Shown here one piece after another: positions 32,863-41,629 of a DNA stretch of 64,000 nt. The position numbers and the translations under genes were made by a program. Numbering within the stretch: position 1 is the first letter of the stretch; the number at the start of each line of letters is the position of its first letter. The notes under the pieces are model-generated. The model searched no databases. It was not told the origin of the DNA and was given only the letters and a program-made list of their open reading frames with translations. The DNA is from Rhodococcus sp. 105337 (GTDB lineage: Bacteria; Actinomycetota; Actinomycetes; Mycobacteriales; Mycobacteriaceae), in assembly GCF_012844225.1 (NCBI RefSeq), contig NZ_JABAGQ010000003.1, forward strand, positions 1 to 64,000, read 5' to 3'.

Positions 32863-33606
32863 TCAGGACGGGCCGGCCAGTAGTGCTTGCTCGACCGCCG
32901 AGTCCACCCCGTCGAACCAGGGTTCACCGTGGCCCGGCAGAACGGTGCCGGCAGCGGTCTCCGCGAGAGCCGACAGCGACGCCAGAGCCTGAGCGCTGTC
33001 GGTCGTCGCGGCGCCCGCGACCACGTGCGGTCCTGTTTTACAGGTGTACGGGTCGAGGGTGACGAGCGCATCGCCCGAGATCACGGTATTCCGGTCCGGG
33101 AGGTGGAGGGCACAATGCCCGAATGTATGACCGGGCGTGAAGACCGCTCGAGGCCCACCGGGAACATCGAGCCGAGCGCCGGTCTCGAACGGGGTCGTAT
33201 CCGGGAGGCCCCGGACCCCCAACGCCCCCGCTGCCGTCATCCGGCCGAGGACCAGGAGTGATTTCGGGTAGCGGAAGGGATAGAGCAGGCGCGGACGCTC
33301 CGGCTTGTACCGGTACGGATGCGCGGCGAGATACTGCTCCCGCCGATGTGCCCACACCGGAACCCGCCACGCGCGGTGCGCACGACGCGCCGAACCGACG
33401 TGGTCGAAGTGCGCATGCGTCAGCACGATCGCACGCACGTCCTGCGGCGAGCGTCCGATCTCCCGCAGGGCGGATTCGATGTGGCGGAAGGTCGCGGGAA
33501 AACCCGTGTCCACCAAGGTGACACCGTCGTCGTCCTCGACCAGATACACGTTGACGTGAGCGTGCTCGATCCTGTGCACGCCGTCGGCCACATTACGTTC
33601 GAACAT
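32863..33606 (-). CDS. Metallo-beta-lactamase-fold hydrolase
   Basis: The 247-residue protein has THAHFDHVG (HxHxDH) near 65, the third His in TPGHTFGHCALH near 160, SGDALVTLDP with its bridging Asp near 180, and PGHGEPW at the end. This is a di-zinc MBL-fold enzyme of the lactonase/glyoxalase II-like group. ATG 33606 is preceded by CCGAGGAGGA. It is 41 bases downstream of the TPP enzyme on the same strand. It converges on the TetR gene. Likely a cytoplasmic thioester or lactone hydrolase; substrate unknown. Confidence 0.88.
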   Translation of the reverse strand: MFERNVADGVHRIEHAHVNVYLVEDDDGVTLVDTGFPATFRHIESALREIGRSPQDVRAIVLTHAHFDHVGSARRAHRAWRVPVWAHRREQYLAAHPYRYKPERPRLLYPFRYPKSLLVLGRMTAAGALGVRGLPDTTPFETGARLDVPGGPRAVFTPGHTFGHCALHLPDRNTVISGDALVTLDPYTCKTGPHVVAGAATTDSAQALASLSALAETAAGTVLPGHGEPWFDGVDSAVEQALLAGPS

Positions 33607-33647
33607 GGGTCCTCCTCGGTCGGACGGGTGTCGTACACGTGCGGGCG

Positions 33648-35417
33648 TCAGTCCTCGGGATTCTCCTGCGCCCGTTGTCCACGCAGTTGCCGCGCGGCGT
33701 CGCCGGCACCCTCCTGATCGAGCGCGCCGAACATCTTGTCCACCTTGGCACCCGGAGCCCGCGGCGGCAGCAACGGTGTCGCGGGATCGGTCACCGCCTG
33801 GATCACCACGGGACGATCGGCGGCGAGCGCCGCGCGCCACGCGTCGTCGATGTCCTCGGGCCGCTCGATGCGAATGCCTTCGAGGCCGAGCAGCCGGGCA
33901 TAGTCGGCATACGGAAACACCGGTACGTCCTGTGAGGCCGGGATGCGGGCGTCTCCCTCCATTTCTCTTTGCTCCCACGACACCTCGGCAAGGTCTCCGT
34001 TGTCGAGCACGAGGACGACGAACCTCGGGTCGGCCCAGTTGCGCCAGTGGTGGGCCACCGTCACGAGTTCGGAGTTGCCGCTCATCTGCATTGCACCGTC
34101 GCCCGCGAGCGCGATCACGGGTCGATCCGGCCGGGCGAGCTTGGCAGCGAGCCCGTAGGGAAGCGCGGACCCCATCGACGCCAGTGTGCTGGACAGGTGC
34201 GCCGGCACGCCCCGGGGCAGCCGCAGCATCCGCGCATACCAGTACACGACCGAACCGACGTCGACAGCGACCTGAGCGTCCGACGGCAGGTGGTCGGACA
34301 GCGCGGCGACAACCGCCTGCGGATTGAGCCGCTCCGGCTTCTCGGCGCAGCGCGCCGCCGCGATCTGCCGCCAGTCCTGCACCATGTTCGCGACTTCGTC
34401 GCGCCACGGGCGCCGGCTCTGCTCGAGTCGCGGAAGCAATGCCCGCAACGTCTCGGTCGCGTCACCGGGAAGCGCCACCTCGATGGGGTACTTCGCACCG
34501 AGATTCCTGGACTCGATATCGATTTGCACGGCCCGGGCCTGCCCGGGCGCGGGGTAGAACTCGGTCCACGGGTCGTTGCTGCCCACGATGAGCAGGGTGT
34601 CGCACCCCGCCATCAGGTCGGCGGATGCGGTGGTACCGAGGTGACCCATCACCCCGCAGGCCCACGGCTCGGTCTCGTCCACCACCGGCTTACCGAGCAG
34701 CGACGTGGTGACGCCGGCACCGAGTCGCTCTGCCACCTCCGCAATCTCGGCCGCGGCACCGTAAGCGCCCTGACCGACGAGCAACGCCACTTTCTCACCG
34801 GCGTTGAGTACGTCCGCGGCCCTGTCGAGATCGGTCTCGGCGGGAATCACGCGTGGCGAAGCGAAGGCGGCGGTGCTGGGAACGAACCCGTGCGCGTGTT
34901 CGCGTTCCGGTTCGTCCGCCTGCTGGATGTCGTGCGGCACGATGACACAGGTGGGGCTGGAGGTGGCTCGGGCGGTGCGGAACGCATTGTCGAGCGCGGG
35001 CCCGAGCTGCTCGGGACTGTCGATGCTCTGCACGTACTGGGCGCAGACGTCCTTGAACAAGGTGGGCAGTTCCACCTCCTGCTGGTAGCCGCTCCCCTGT
35101 GCGGAGGTGACCACCTGGCCGACGATCGCGACCACCGGTTTGCTGTCGAGCTTCGCGTCGTAGAGGCCGGTGAGGAGATGGATTGCGCCGGGACCCTGGG
35201 TCGCGAGGCACACCCCCACCTCACCGGTGTATTTGGCGTGGCCGGTGGCCATGAACGCCGCCATCTCCTCATGGCGTGCCGTGACCAACTCGATGTGGTC
35301 GGATGCGCGATCGAGCGCGGCGAGGACGGGGTCGATCCCGTCCCCGGCGTACCCGAAGACCCGGCGCACTCCCCAGTCCTTCAGCCGATCAACGATTCCG
35401 TCGGCCACATTGGGCAT
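33648..35417 (-). CDS. PoxB-like thiamine pyrophosphate enzyme
   Basis: The 589-residue protein has three TPP-enzyme domains: N-terminal Pyr domain with the catalytic Glu in TARHEEMAAFMATG (about 50), a middle FAD/nucleotide-binding-like domain, and the C-terminal PP domain with GDGAMQMSGNSELVT (about 440) and the cofactor Asn. The order and motifs fit pyruvate dehydrogenase (quinone)/pyruvate oxidase better than acetolactate synthase: there is QGSGYQQEVELPTLFKDV in place of the ALS pattern. PoxB makes acetate and CO2 from pyruvate at the membrane. The C-terminus is rich in acidic and Gln residues and might serve membrane binding. Assignment moderately sure. Confidence 0.82.
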   Translation of the reverse strand: MPNVADGIVDRLKDWGVRRVFGYAGDGIDPVLAALDRASDHIELVTARHEEMAAFMATGHAKYTGEVGVCLATQGPGAIHLLTGLYDAKLDSKPVVAIVGQVVTSAQGSGYQQEVELPTLFKDVCAQYVQSIDSPEQLGPALDNAFRTARATSSPTCVIVPHDIQQADEPEREHAHGFVPSTAAFASPRVIPAETDLDRAADVLNAGEKVALLVGQGAYGAAAEIAEVAERLGAGVTTSLLGKPVVDETEPWACGVMGHLGTTASADLMAGCDTLLIVGSNDPWTEFYPAPGQARAVQIDIESRNLGAKYPIEVALPGDATETLRALLPRLEQSRRPWRDEVANMVQDWRQIAAARCAEKPERLNPQAVVAALSDHLPSDAQVAVDVGSVVYWYARMLRLPRGVPAHLSSTLASMGSALPYGLAAKLARPDRPVIALAGDGAMQMSGNSELVTVAHHWRNWADPRFVVLVLDNGDLAEVSWEQREMEGDARIPASQDVPVFPYADYARLLGLEGIRIERPEDIDDAWRAALAADRPVVIQAVTDPATPLLPPRAPGAKVDKMFGALDQEGAGDAARQLRGQRAQENPED

Positions 35418-35535
35418 ACGCGTCTCCTGTTCTGCGGTCGGGCGAGCGGATCGCGGTTCGGGTTCCCGGTGCAACAGCACCGAAACCTCACCACCCGTCC
35501 TGTACGAGAAGCCGAGAAGGCGGAGGCGCGCGGGA

Positions 35536-35865
35536 TTACCGCGGGCTGTACATGATCATCGCAACGCCCACCAGACAGACGAGCGCGCCGGACACATCCC
35601 ACCGGTCCGGCCGGAATCCGTCCACGACCATGCCCCAGGCCAGGGAACCGGCGACGAACACACCGCCGTACGCCGCGAGAATGCGTCCGAAGTTCGCGTC
35701 CGGTTGCAGGGTCGCCACGAATCCGTATGCACCCAGTGCGATCACACCCGCGCCGACCCAGACCCATCCCCGGTGCTCACGCACTCCTTGCCACACGAGC
35801 CAGGCGCCGCCGATTTCGAACAGCGCGGCGACAGCGAAGAGCAGCAGGGACTTCAGGATCGTCAC
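35536..35865 (-). CDS. YnfA/UPF0060 small membrane protein
   Basis: The 109-residue protein has four membrane helices and the family pattern [45 protein letters not shown] cut as [11 protein letters not shown], and [22 protein letters not shown] cut as [11 protein letters not shown]. YnfA is a small-multidrug-resistance relative; efflux of cationic compounds is reported for some members. Length equals the family. It stands alone between the TPP enzyme and the mini-LuxR gene. Confidence 0.93.
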   Translation of the reverse strand: MTILKSLLLFAVAALFEIGGAWLVWQGVREHRGWVWVGAGVIALGAYGFVATLQPDANFGRILAAYGGVFVAGSLAWGMVVDGFRPDRWDVSGALVCLVGVAMIMYSPR

Positions 35866-35931
35866 GGCGACACCCTAATGCTCGCCGGTACCCGGCGAGT
35901 CTCCGCCGTGACCGGAATCAGGGTGCGTCGG

Positions 35932-36192
35932 TCACAGTTCGTCGATGGAGACCACGCCGTCCTGCAGCGCGCGGGCCAGGAGCGAGGTCTTCGTGGGCGC
36001 GGCGCGGCCCACGCGTGCGTACTTCTCGCGAATGCGCACGATGTGAGTGCTCACGGTGGCCGCAGTGACGTACAGGCGCGAGGCGGCCTCGGACTTGGAT
36101 TCACACACCAGCCACTCGCGAAGGATCTCGATTTCACGGGCCGTCAGTGCCGGCTTCCGGTAGGTCGGGGTCTTGTCGAGCATGCTGGTCAT
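35932..36192 (-). CDS. Stand-alone LuxR-type HTH protein
   Basis: The 86-residue protein is a lone GerE/LuxR HTH: LTAREIEILREWLVCESKSE then TAATVSTHIVRIREKYARVGRAAPTKTSL. No receiver or sensing domain is attached. Its C-terminal RxKYAxxGRxAPTKTxLxxRAxxDG matches that of the response regulator at 38577, so the two HTHs are paralogues that may bind the same DNA. ATG 36192 gives an AGAGGGA ribosome site. It is downstream of the regulator-kinase-pseudokinase set on the same strand, 134 bases after the pseudokinase. Confidence 0.82.
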   Translation of the reverse strand: MTSMLDKTPTYRKPALTAREIEILREWLVCESKSEAASRLYVTAATVSTHIVRIREKYARVGRAAPTKTSLLARALQDGVVSIDEL

Positions 36193-36326
36193 GGCGTATC
36201 CCTCTGTAGGCAACGATCGACCGAGCACGATCCCCCGACGAATCCTTCTCGGTCGGGAGAACGCTACAGCGAGATACCGGTCGCCCCCAGCCCCATGTTC
36301 TCCTGCCCATGAAACGAGGGGCATCG

Positions 36327-37394
36327 TCAGTTCCGCGTAGTCGATGGTCCTCCGGTGGACACCAGGGCGCCGAGGGACACCGAGCGGCCCTCACGGTCGA
36401 GTTCGATCCGGCGTACCTCGGCGTCGCCTCGCAGCAGCACGGTCACCAGCGCAGTACGTCCCGGCGGAAGAACCCGCACGGTCGCCGATCCGGTCCATAC
36501 GGTGTCCAGGCAATCCGCCACCGCACGATGCACCCGATGACGCACCGACGCGGGCGTGTCGTCCATTCCCTTGTCGTCGAGCATGACCACTTCCACTCCC
36601 CGCAGGCGCGCCGCCTGCGCGGCTTCCACGACCGCGGGATCCTGCAGCGCGGGCGCCCGCAGCATGTCCCGCAGGCGTGCTTCGAGGAGCGCGCACTTCG
36701 TTCGGTCCTCGTCCCTGAGTGCCTCTCCGGACGCGAGGAGAGCGAGCATCGGCCGGGCCAGAGCATCGAGCCGGTCGAGTTGCGCGTCGCGTTCCTCGAG
36801 AAGGGCGGCGGTGGCGGATTCCCGTGCGACCCGGCGCGTGGACTGCTCTCGAAGGACGTAGATGGAGCGCGCCAGCGGCCGGATCGTGTACGCGAACACC
36901 GTGCCCATGAGCACCGGTCCGGCATTGATGACAGACACGCCCAGGGCGTAGGCCGCTCCCGGTCCTTCCGTCGCTCCCCACACCGCCGCGGTGAGGAGCA
37001 TCAGAATCAACCCGATCCACGCGAGGAGCGTGCGCCCTCGCACACACATGAACACCAGGATCGCTGCGGACATCCCGAAGGTCCACAGGTGCACGGGCTG
37101 CTCCGTGGGGCCCGGCGGGACCACCGAGAAGAGAGCACCGCACGACACCGCTCCGGTACACATGAGTGCCAGCGCCGGGCGCAGCGGCAACGGGTCCCCT
37201 TCGACCCTCACGAGCACGAAAGCCGCCGCCACGCACACCAGCACCGCAACGGCCATCGGCCAGACGGACTCGACACGGTCGACGTTGTACGCGGCGAGCA
37301 CGACGCAGGTCACCGCATACAGTCCCGCGAGCGCGCGCGCAGCCGTGCTGTGCATGTGCAGAAGGTCCGAGACGGTCGCATTCGCACCGGTCAC
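36327..37394 (-). CDS. Membrane protein resembling a sensor kinase that lacks catalytic motifs
   Basis: The 355-residue protein has six or so membrane helices (about 15-185) followed by a coiled cytoplasmic region (STRRVARESATAALLEERDA, LDRLDALARPML) and a C-terminal domain. At the place of the kinase H-box and the HATPase N-, G1- and G2-boxes I find no His-Asp pair, no Asn-rich helix and no DxGxG, whereas the upstream kinase has all of these. The GTG start overlaps the kinase stop by four bases (GTGA), so it is translationally coupled. I infer a pseudokinase or co-sensor that may dimerise with the kinase. Family not recognised. Confidence 0.75.
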   Translation of the reverse strand: MTGANATVSDLLHMHSTAARALAGLYAVTCVVLAAYNVDRVESVWPMAVAVLVCVAAAFVLVRVEGDPLPLRPALALMCTGAVSCGALFSVVPPGPTEQPVHLWTFGMSAAILVFMCVRGRTLLAWIGLILMLLTAAVWGATEGPGAAYALGVSVINAGPVLMGTVFAYTIRPLARSIYVLREQSTRRVARESATAALLEERDAQLDRLDALARPMLALLASGEALRDEDRTKCALLEARLRDMLRAPALQDPAVVEAAQAARLRGVEVVMLDDKGMDDTPASVRHRVHRAVADCLDTVWTGSATVRVLPPGRTALVTVLLRGDAEVRRIELDREGRSVSLGALVSTGGPSTTRN

Positions 37395-38596
37395 GTCGTC
37401 TCCTCCCGCCACGACAGGGACACCATGGTTCCGGCCCCGGGCACCGTCCGCACGTCCGCGGTTCCACCGGGAAGCTGGTTCATCCGCGCACGGATACTGA
37501 CACTGACCCCGAGGCGGTTCTGCGCCACGACGTCCGGGTCGAAACCGCAGCCGTCGTCGACGACACGGACGTCCAGACTGCCCGGCCCGGCGTCGATCAC
37601 CACCGACCGCGTCGCGTCCGGTCCGGCGTGCCGCACGCTGTTGCGGACGGCTTCCCCGAGCGCCGCAGCGATGACGCGGACCGGTTGCGCCGGAAACAGC
37701 GCCTTCTCGTCGCCGGGCGAGATGCACGAGGAGACAGCGACTTCCTCGTCCGCTTCGACGGCAGCGGTGCGCAGTCGGGACACGGCCACGTGCGCGGCCA
37801 TCATCTCGTCGTCGTCGCCACGGCGTCGGAGATTGTCGAGTTCGGCCAGCGCTCGTGCCGCCTGGGGAACGACGGATTCGTCGGGTGCACGACGGGCCGC
37901 CGCGAGCAGCGTCGACATCACCCGATCGTGGACGAGTGCAGCGAACCGTTCACGTTCACGGTTCCGGGCCTCCAGCGCGGCGGTGGCTGCTACTTCGGCG
38001 TGGGTCGCGGCAACAGTCTCGTCGAGCGTGCGCCCGGTGCCGAGACCCACCACGGCCGCCGCGAGAAAGACGGTGCAGAAAACGAGTCCGAACGCGACGT
38101 CGGGGAGAAGGTTCTGTACGAACGGAGCATCTCGGACGGTGTGATCGGCGCCCTGTGCGAGCAGGATCGCACACACCATGTGCAGGAACGCCCAGGGCGG
38201 CCGCCAGGCCACCGCGGCCGCGAACGAGGCGAGTCCGGGGAAAGAACTGAACCACAGGGTGTGGTCCTGCGGGACAACCGATCCGTTCCAGGCGGGGAAC
38301 CACAGAGCCAGCGCCACAAGGTAGAGGATCGCGTTCGCCGCCGCGAACTGCTTCATGCGGTGAGCACCGCTCCACGACGCGGAGAAACCGAACGCTGCGC
38401 TCGACCCGAAGATCAACGTCCCGGCCACCGGAGTCCACCACGCGGCGGTCAGATCCGCCTGCCCGATCACCTCGCCGAAGACCAGCAAGAGATAGCAGAC
38501 GTATCCGATTGCGATGAACCGCGCGAACATTCGCACGAGGCGATCGGCGGCCGCGGTCCCAGCGCCGGAGATCCGGTCAGCCACGACGACGGGCAT
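37391..38596 (-). CDS. Membrane sensor histidine kinase (HisKA_3/NarL-type partner)
   Basis: The 401-residue protein has about six N-terminal membrane helices (20-190), then RERERFAALVHDRVMSTLL with the likely phosphoacceptor His near 215, and a HATPase domain with LGEAVRNSVRHAG (N-box, near 315), VVDDGCGFD (G1) and GAGTMVSLSW (end). It has no recognised sensor domain other than the membrane part. ATG 38596 overlaps the response regulator stop by 20 bases; a GTG at 38584 (8-base overlap) is also possible. It probably signals to the regulator at 38577 and is coupled to the pseudokinase. Confidence 0.86.
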   Translation of the reverse strand: MPVVVADRISGAGTAAADRLVRMFARFIAIGYVCYLLLVFGEVIGQADLTAAWWTPVAGTLIFGSSAAFGFSASWSGAHRMKQFAAANAILYLVALALWFPAWNGSVVPQDHTLWFSSFPGLASFAAAVAWRPPWAFLHMVCAILLAQGADHTVRDAPFVQNLLPDVAFGLVFCTVFLAAAVVGLGTGRTLDETVAATHAEVAATAALEARNRERERFAALVHDRVMSTLLAAARRAPDESVVPQAARALAELDNLRRRGDDDEMMAAHVAVSRLRTAAVEADEEVAVSSCISPGDEKALFPAQPVRVIAAALGEAVRNSVRHAGPDATRSVVIDAGPGSLDVRVVDDGCGFDPDVVAQNRLGVSVSIRARMNQLPGGTADVRTVPGAGTMVSLSWREETT

Positions 38597-39254
38597 CGTG
38601 GCGCTCCGGAATCGGCAGCCACCCGTCCTCGATCGCACGCTTGTACAGGTCGGTCTTGGTGGGAGCGGGCCGGCCGGCTTCGGCATACTTCGCCCGAATC
38701 CGTTGCAGATAGTCGTTGACGGTTTGCGGGGCGAGCCCGGTCAACCGCGCGACACGATCCAGCTTCTCCCCCGATGCGTACAGTTCGAGCACCTCGAGCT
38801 GCCGGGGACTGAGGCCGACATCGCCGAGTTCGGGATCACCGTCGATCGCAGCGGCCCACTCGGTGCTCGCGATCTGCCCACCATTCGCTGCGACCCGGAT
38901 CGCCGCGACCACCACCGCGGCGGGTTCCGACTTGCGGACCACGCCGAGAACTCCCGCGCGCGCCGCGGACCGCAACAGAAAAGGGTTCTCGGCACCGGTG
39001 AAGATGAGGGTTTCGAGTCCTACCGCCCGCAACTGTTCGACATTGTCCTTCGGCGACGACCCGTCGGCCAGCCGCAGGTCCAGCACGGCGAGATCGAGGT
39101 CGGTGTGTTGTGCGAGCAGTGCGGCCACTGTCGGAGCCGCACAGACGAGATCGAGATCCGGCTGGTCGGCGAGCATCGCCGCCAGTCCCAGAGCCACCGA
39201 CTCGTGGTCTTCGACAAGCCCGATCCGGCGGACGGGAGCAGAACTTTCGGCCAT
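38577..39254 (-). CDS. NarL/LuxR-type response regulator
   Basis: The 225-residue protein has a receiver domain with IGLVEDHESVALGL and the phosphoacceptor Asp in DLAVLDLRLADGSS near residue 58, and a C-terminal LuxR HTH (LSPRQLEVLELYASGEKLDR, VNDYLQRIRAKYAEAGRPAP). It is first in a four-gene same-strand run with the kinase, pseudokinase and mini-LuxR. The HTH closely matches the 86-residue protein at 35932. The signal is unknown. Confidence 0.9.
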   Translation of the reverse strand: MAESSAPVRRIGLVEDHESVALGLAAMLADQPDLDLVCAAPTVAALLAQHTDLDLAVLDLRLADGSSPKDNVEQLRAVGLETLIFTGAENPFLLRSAARAGVLGVVRKSEPAAVVVAAIRVAANGGQIASTEWAAAIDGDPELGDVGLSPRQLEVLELYASGEKLDRVARLTGLAPQTVNDYLQRIRAKYAEAGRPAPTKTDLYKRAIEDGWLPIPERHDARRRG

Positions 39255-39299
39255 GACAGCCCTCCCGATTGCCTGATGTCGTATGCAGAACGAACGGTA

Positions 39300-41579
39300 T
39301 CAGCCCGCGTCGGTTCCTTCTCTGCGCACGGACGCCGGGTCGAGATCGTCGCGCAGCCCCTGCCAACTCGTGTGCCGCAGTCGGCCACCGCCCGTCCACC
39401 CCTGAAACCGCACTTCACCCACCAGTTCGGGACGTAGCCAGACCGCGTCTCGACTCTCCGCCCGCGGCACCTCGTCGGAGAACGGGCTCGTCTTCCGCAC
39501 CAGCCTCCGCATCGCGGTCGTCAATTCGGTGAGGGTGTGCTCGTCGAATCCGGTGCCGACCTTTCCCACGTACACGAGACGGTCGTCGTCGTACACCCCG
39601 AGCAGCAAAGATCCGAAAGTCGCGGAGCGATTGCCTTTTCCCGGCTGGTAGCCGCCGACGAGAACCGATCGGGTGAGCCAGTTCTTCTCCTTGATCCAGG
39701 CGCTCCCCCGCTTTCCCGGCAGATACACCGAGTCGCGACGCTTGGCGATCACACCTTCCCAGCGCGCGTCCCGGCTGCGACGGAGTGCCTCTGCCCCGTC
39801 ACCGGGCAACTGGTCGGGGACGAGCAGCCCGTCGGTCGCGGCGGCGAGCGCGCCGAGCACCCGGCGCCGGTCGTCGTACGTCTTGCGCAGCAGTGACACC
39901 CCGTCCAGGTAGAGCACGTCGAAAACCCGGTACTCCGCTTTCACCCCTTGCTGCAGGCGCGAAAAGCTGGTGACGCCTTGGGGATCGACGGCCACGATCT
40001 CACCGTCGAGCACCGCGTCGTGGCCTTCGAGGATCGTCGCCAACTCGGCGAGCGGAGGGTATTCCCCCGTGATGTCGCGTCCCGATCTGCTGTGAAGGCG
40101 CAATGTGCCGTCGCAGACCTCGGCAATCGCACGATAACCGTCCCACTTGCCTTCGAAGGCCCAGTGTTCGGCGTCCAAGCCGGCTACCTCGCCGGGAGTC
40201 GCGAGCATCGGAGCGATGTCGCGCGGAAACGCGGACGCGCGGGCACCCGACGACTGTTCCTTCATACGGTGTGCCAGCCACTGGTCCTTCTCGGTACGGA
40301 TCAGTGCGTACCGTCCGTCTATCCGGGTTCCGTGCAGGTGGACGATCACCTCGTCGTCGCGCCACTTCTCGGTCTCGTAGGTGCCGGTGTCCCAGATGGT
40401 CATGGTCCCGCCGCCGTATTCGCCCTTCGGGATCGTGCCGTGGAAGGTGAGGTATTCGATCGGGTGGTCCTCGGTGTGGACGGCGAGATGATTGCGACCA
40501 GGACTGTCGGGCAGGTTCTTCGGGACGGCCCAGGATGCGAGGACCCCGTCGCGCTCGAGCCTCAGATCGAAGTGCAGTCGCCGGGCATGGTGTTCCTGGA
40601 TGACGAACCGGTCGCCGGAACCGTCCCCCGCAATACCGCGCGGCACGGGTTCGGGAGTGCGCGACGCGTCGCGTTTGCTCCGGTACGCCTCGAGCGCGTC
40701 GGAGGAACCCCGGGTATCGAGTGGCGGATCGAGGCCTTCGAGCAGGTCGCCGTATTCGCCGAGGCGGTCGAGCACCTCGTCGAACCGCAGGTGCCGCAGG
40801 TCCGGGTCGTCGAGTTCGTCCCACGCGCGCGGCGCCGCGACCCACGGCTCCTCGCGTCCACGCAGCGAATACGGTGCGACGGTGGTCTTCGCCCCGTTGT
40901 TCTGGCTCCAGTCGACGAACACCTTTCCGGGCCGCACCGACTTCGACATCGTGGCGGTCACCAGGTCGGGGTACGCGGACGCGAGGTTGGTCGCGACCTG
41001 CTTGGCGACGGTCGAGGCCCCGGAGGTGCTCAGTATCCGATCGAGCGGGACATACAGGTGAATCCCCTTGCTGCCGCTCGTGACCGGATACGCCGTCCAG
41101 CCCAGTTCCGCCACGGTGTCGCGGACGTACCGGGCCACGACCGCGCATTCGGGTAGGCCCGCTCCGGGCCCCGGGTCGAGGTCGAACACGATCCGGGTGG
41201 CGGGACCGGCGTGGTCGTCGTCGAAGCGCCATTGCGGAACGTGCAGTTCGAGCGCGGCCTGTTGCCCGAGCCAGACGAGGCTCGCAGCCGAATCGAAGAG
41301 CGGGTACGTGACCCGGCGTTGCTTGTGGTGCAGCGTGCGGCGGTCGATCCATACCGGGGCGTGCTCGGCGAGGTTCTTCTCGAAGAACGCCGGTTCGTCG
41401 ACGCCGTTGGGCCAGCGTTTCCGGGTACCGGCCCGGCCCACCACGTGTGGAAGCATCGCGTCGGCGACGGCCTCGTAGTAGGCGATGACGTCGCCCTTCG
41501 TCGTGCCGGTCCGCGGATACAGCACTTTGTCGGTATTGGTGAGCGTGATGCGGTGCCCGTCGACCGTGCGTGTCGGCAT
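39300..41579 (-). CDS. ligD: LigD: polymerase-phosphoesterase-ATP-dependent DNA ligase
   Basis: The 759-residue protein equals M. tuberculosis LigD in length and domain order. Residues about 1-290 form the primase-like polymerase (FDLDPGPGAGLPE with its catalytic acids, TSGSKGIHLYVPL), about 320-450 the 3'-phosphoesterase (QEHHARRLHFDLRLE, HTEDHPIEYLTFHGTIPKG cut as TEDHPIEYLTF) and about 470-759 the ligase (nucleophile Lys in FEGKWDGYRAI near 480, DGEIVAVD, EGVIAKR, SAWIKEKN). It repairs double-strand breaks by non-homologous end joining with Ku, which is not in this window. It is downstream of the P450 on the same strand, 50 bases away. Confidence 0.96.
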   Translation of the reverse strand: MPTRTVDGHRITLTNTDKVLYPRTGTTKGDVIAYYEAVADAMLPHVVGRAGTRKRWPNGVDEPAFFEKNLAEHAPVWIDRRTLHHKQRRVTYPLFDSAASLVWLGQQAALELHVPQWRFDDDHAGPATRIVFDLDPGPGAGLPECAVVARYVRDTVAELGWTAYPVTSGSKGIHLYVPLDRILSTSGASTVAKQVATNLASAYPDLVTATMSKSVRPGKVFVDWSQNNGAKTTVAPYSLRGREEPWVAAPRAWDELDDPDLRHLRFDEVLDRLGEYGDLLEGLDPPLDTRGSSDALEAYRSKRDASRTPEPVPRGIAGDGSGDRFVIQEHHARRLHFDLRLERDGVLASWAVPKNLPDSPGRNHLAVHTEDHPIEYLTFHGTIPKGEYGGGTMTIWDTGTYETEKWRDDEVIVHLHGTRIDGRYALIRTEKDQWLAHRMKEQSSGARASAFPRDIAPMLATPGEVAGLDAEHWAFEGKWDGYRAIAEVCDGTLRLHSRSGRDITGEYPPLAELATILEGHDAVLDGEIVAVDPQGVTSFSRLQQGVKAEYRVFDVLYLDGVSLLRKTYDDRRRVLGALAAATDGLLVPDQLPGDGAEALRRSRDARWEGVIAKRRDSVYLPGKRGSAWIKEKNWLTRSVLVGGYQPGKGNRSATFGSLLLGVYDDDRLVYVGKVGTGFDEHTLTELTTAMRRLVRKTSPFSDEVPRAESRDAVWLRPELVGEVRFQGWTGGGRLRHTSWQGLRDDLDPASVRREGTDAG

Positions 41580-41629
41580 CACCTCATAATGCCGTGCCCG
41601 TGCCCGGATCGGCCGGATTGCGGACGAGT

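Noticed and set aside
36231-36257. CCCGAC/GTCGGG stem before the mini-LuxR gene as a terminator
   Set aside because: Only six base pairs with a 12-base loop and no T-run; too weak to claim.
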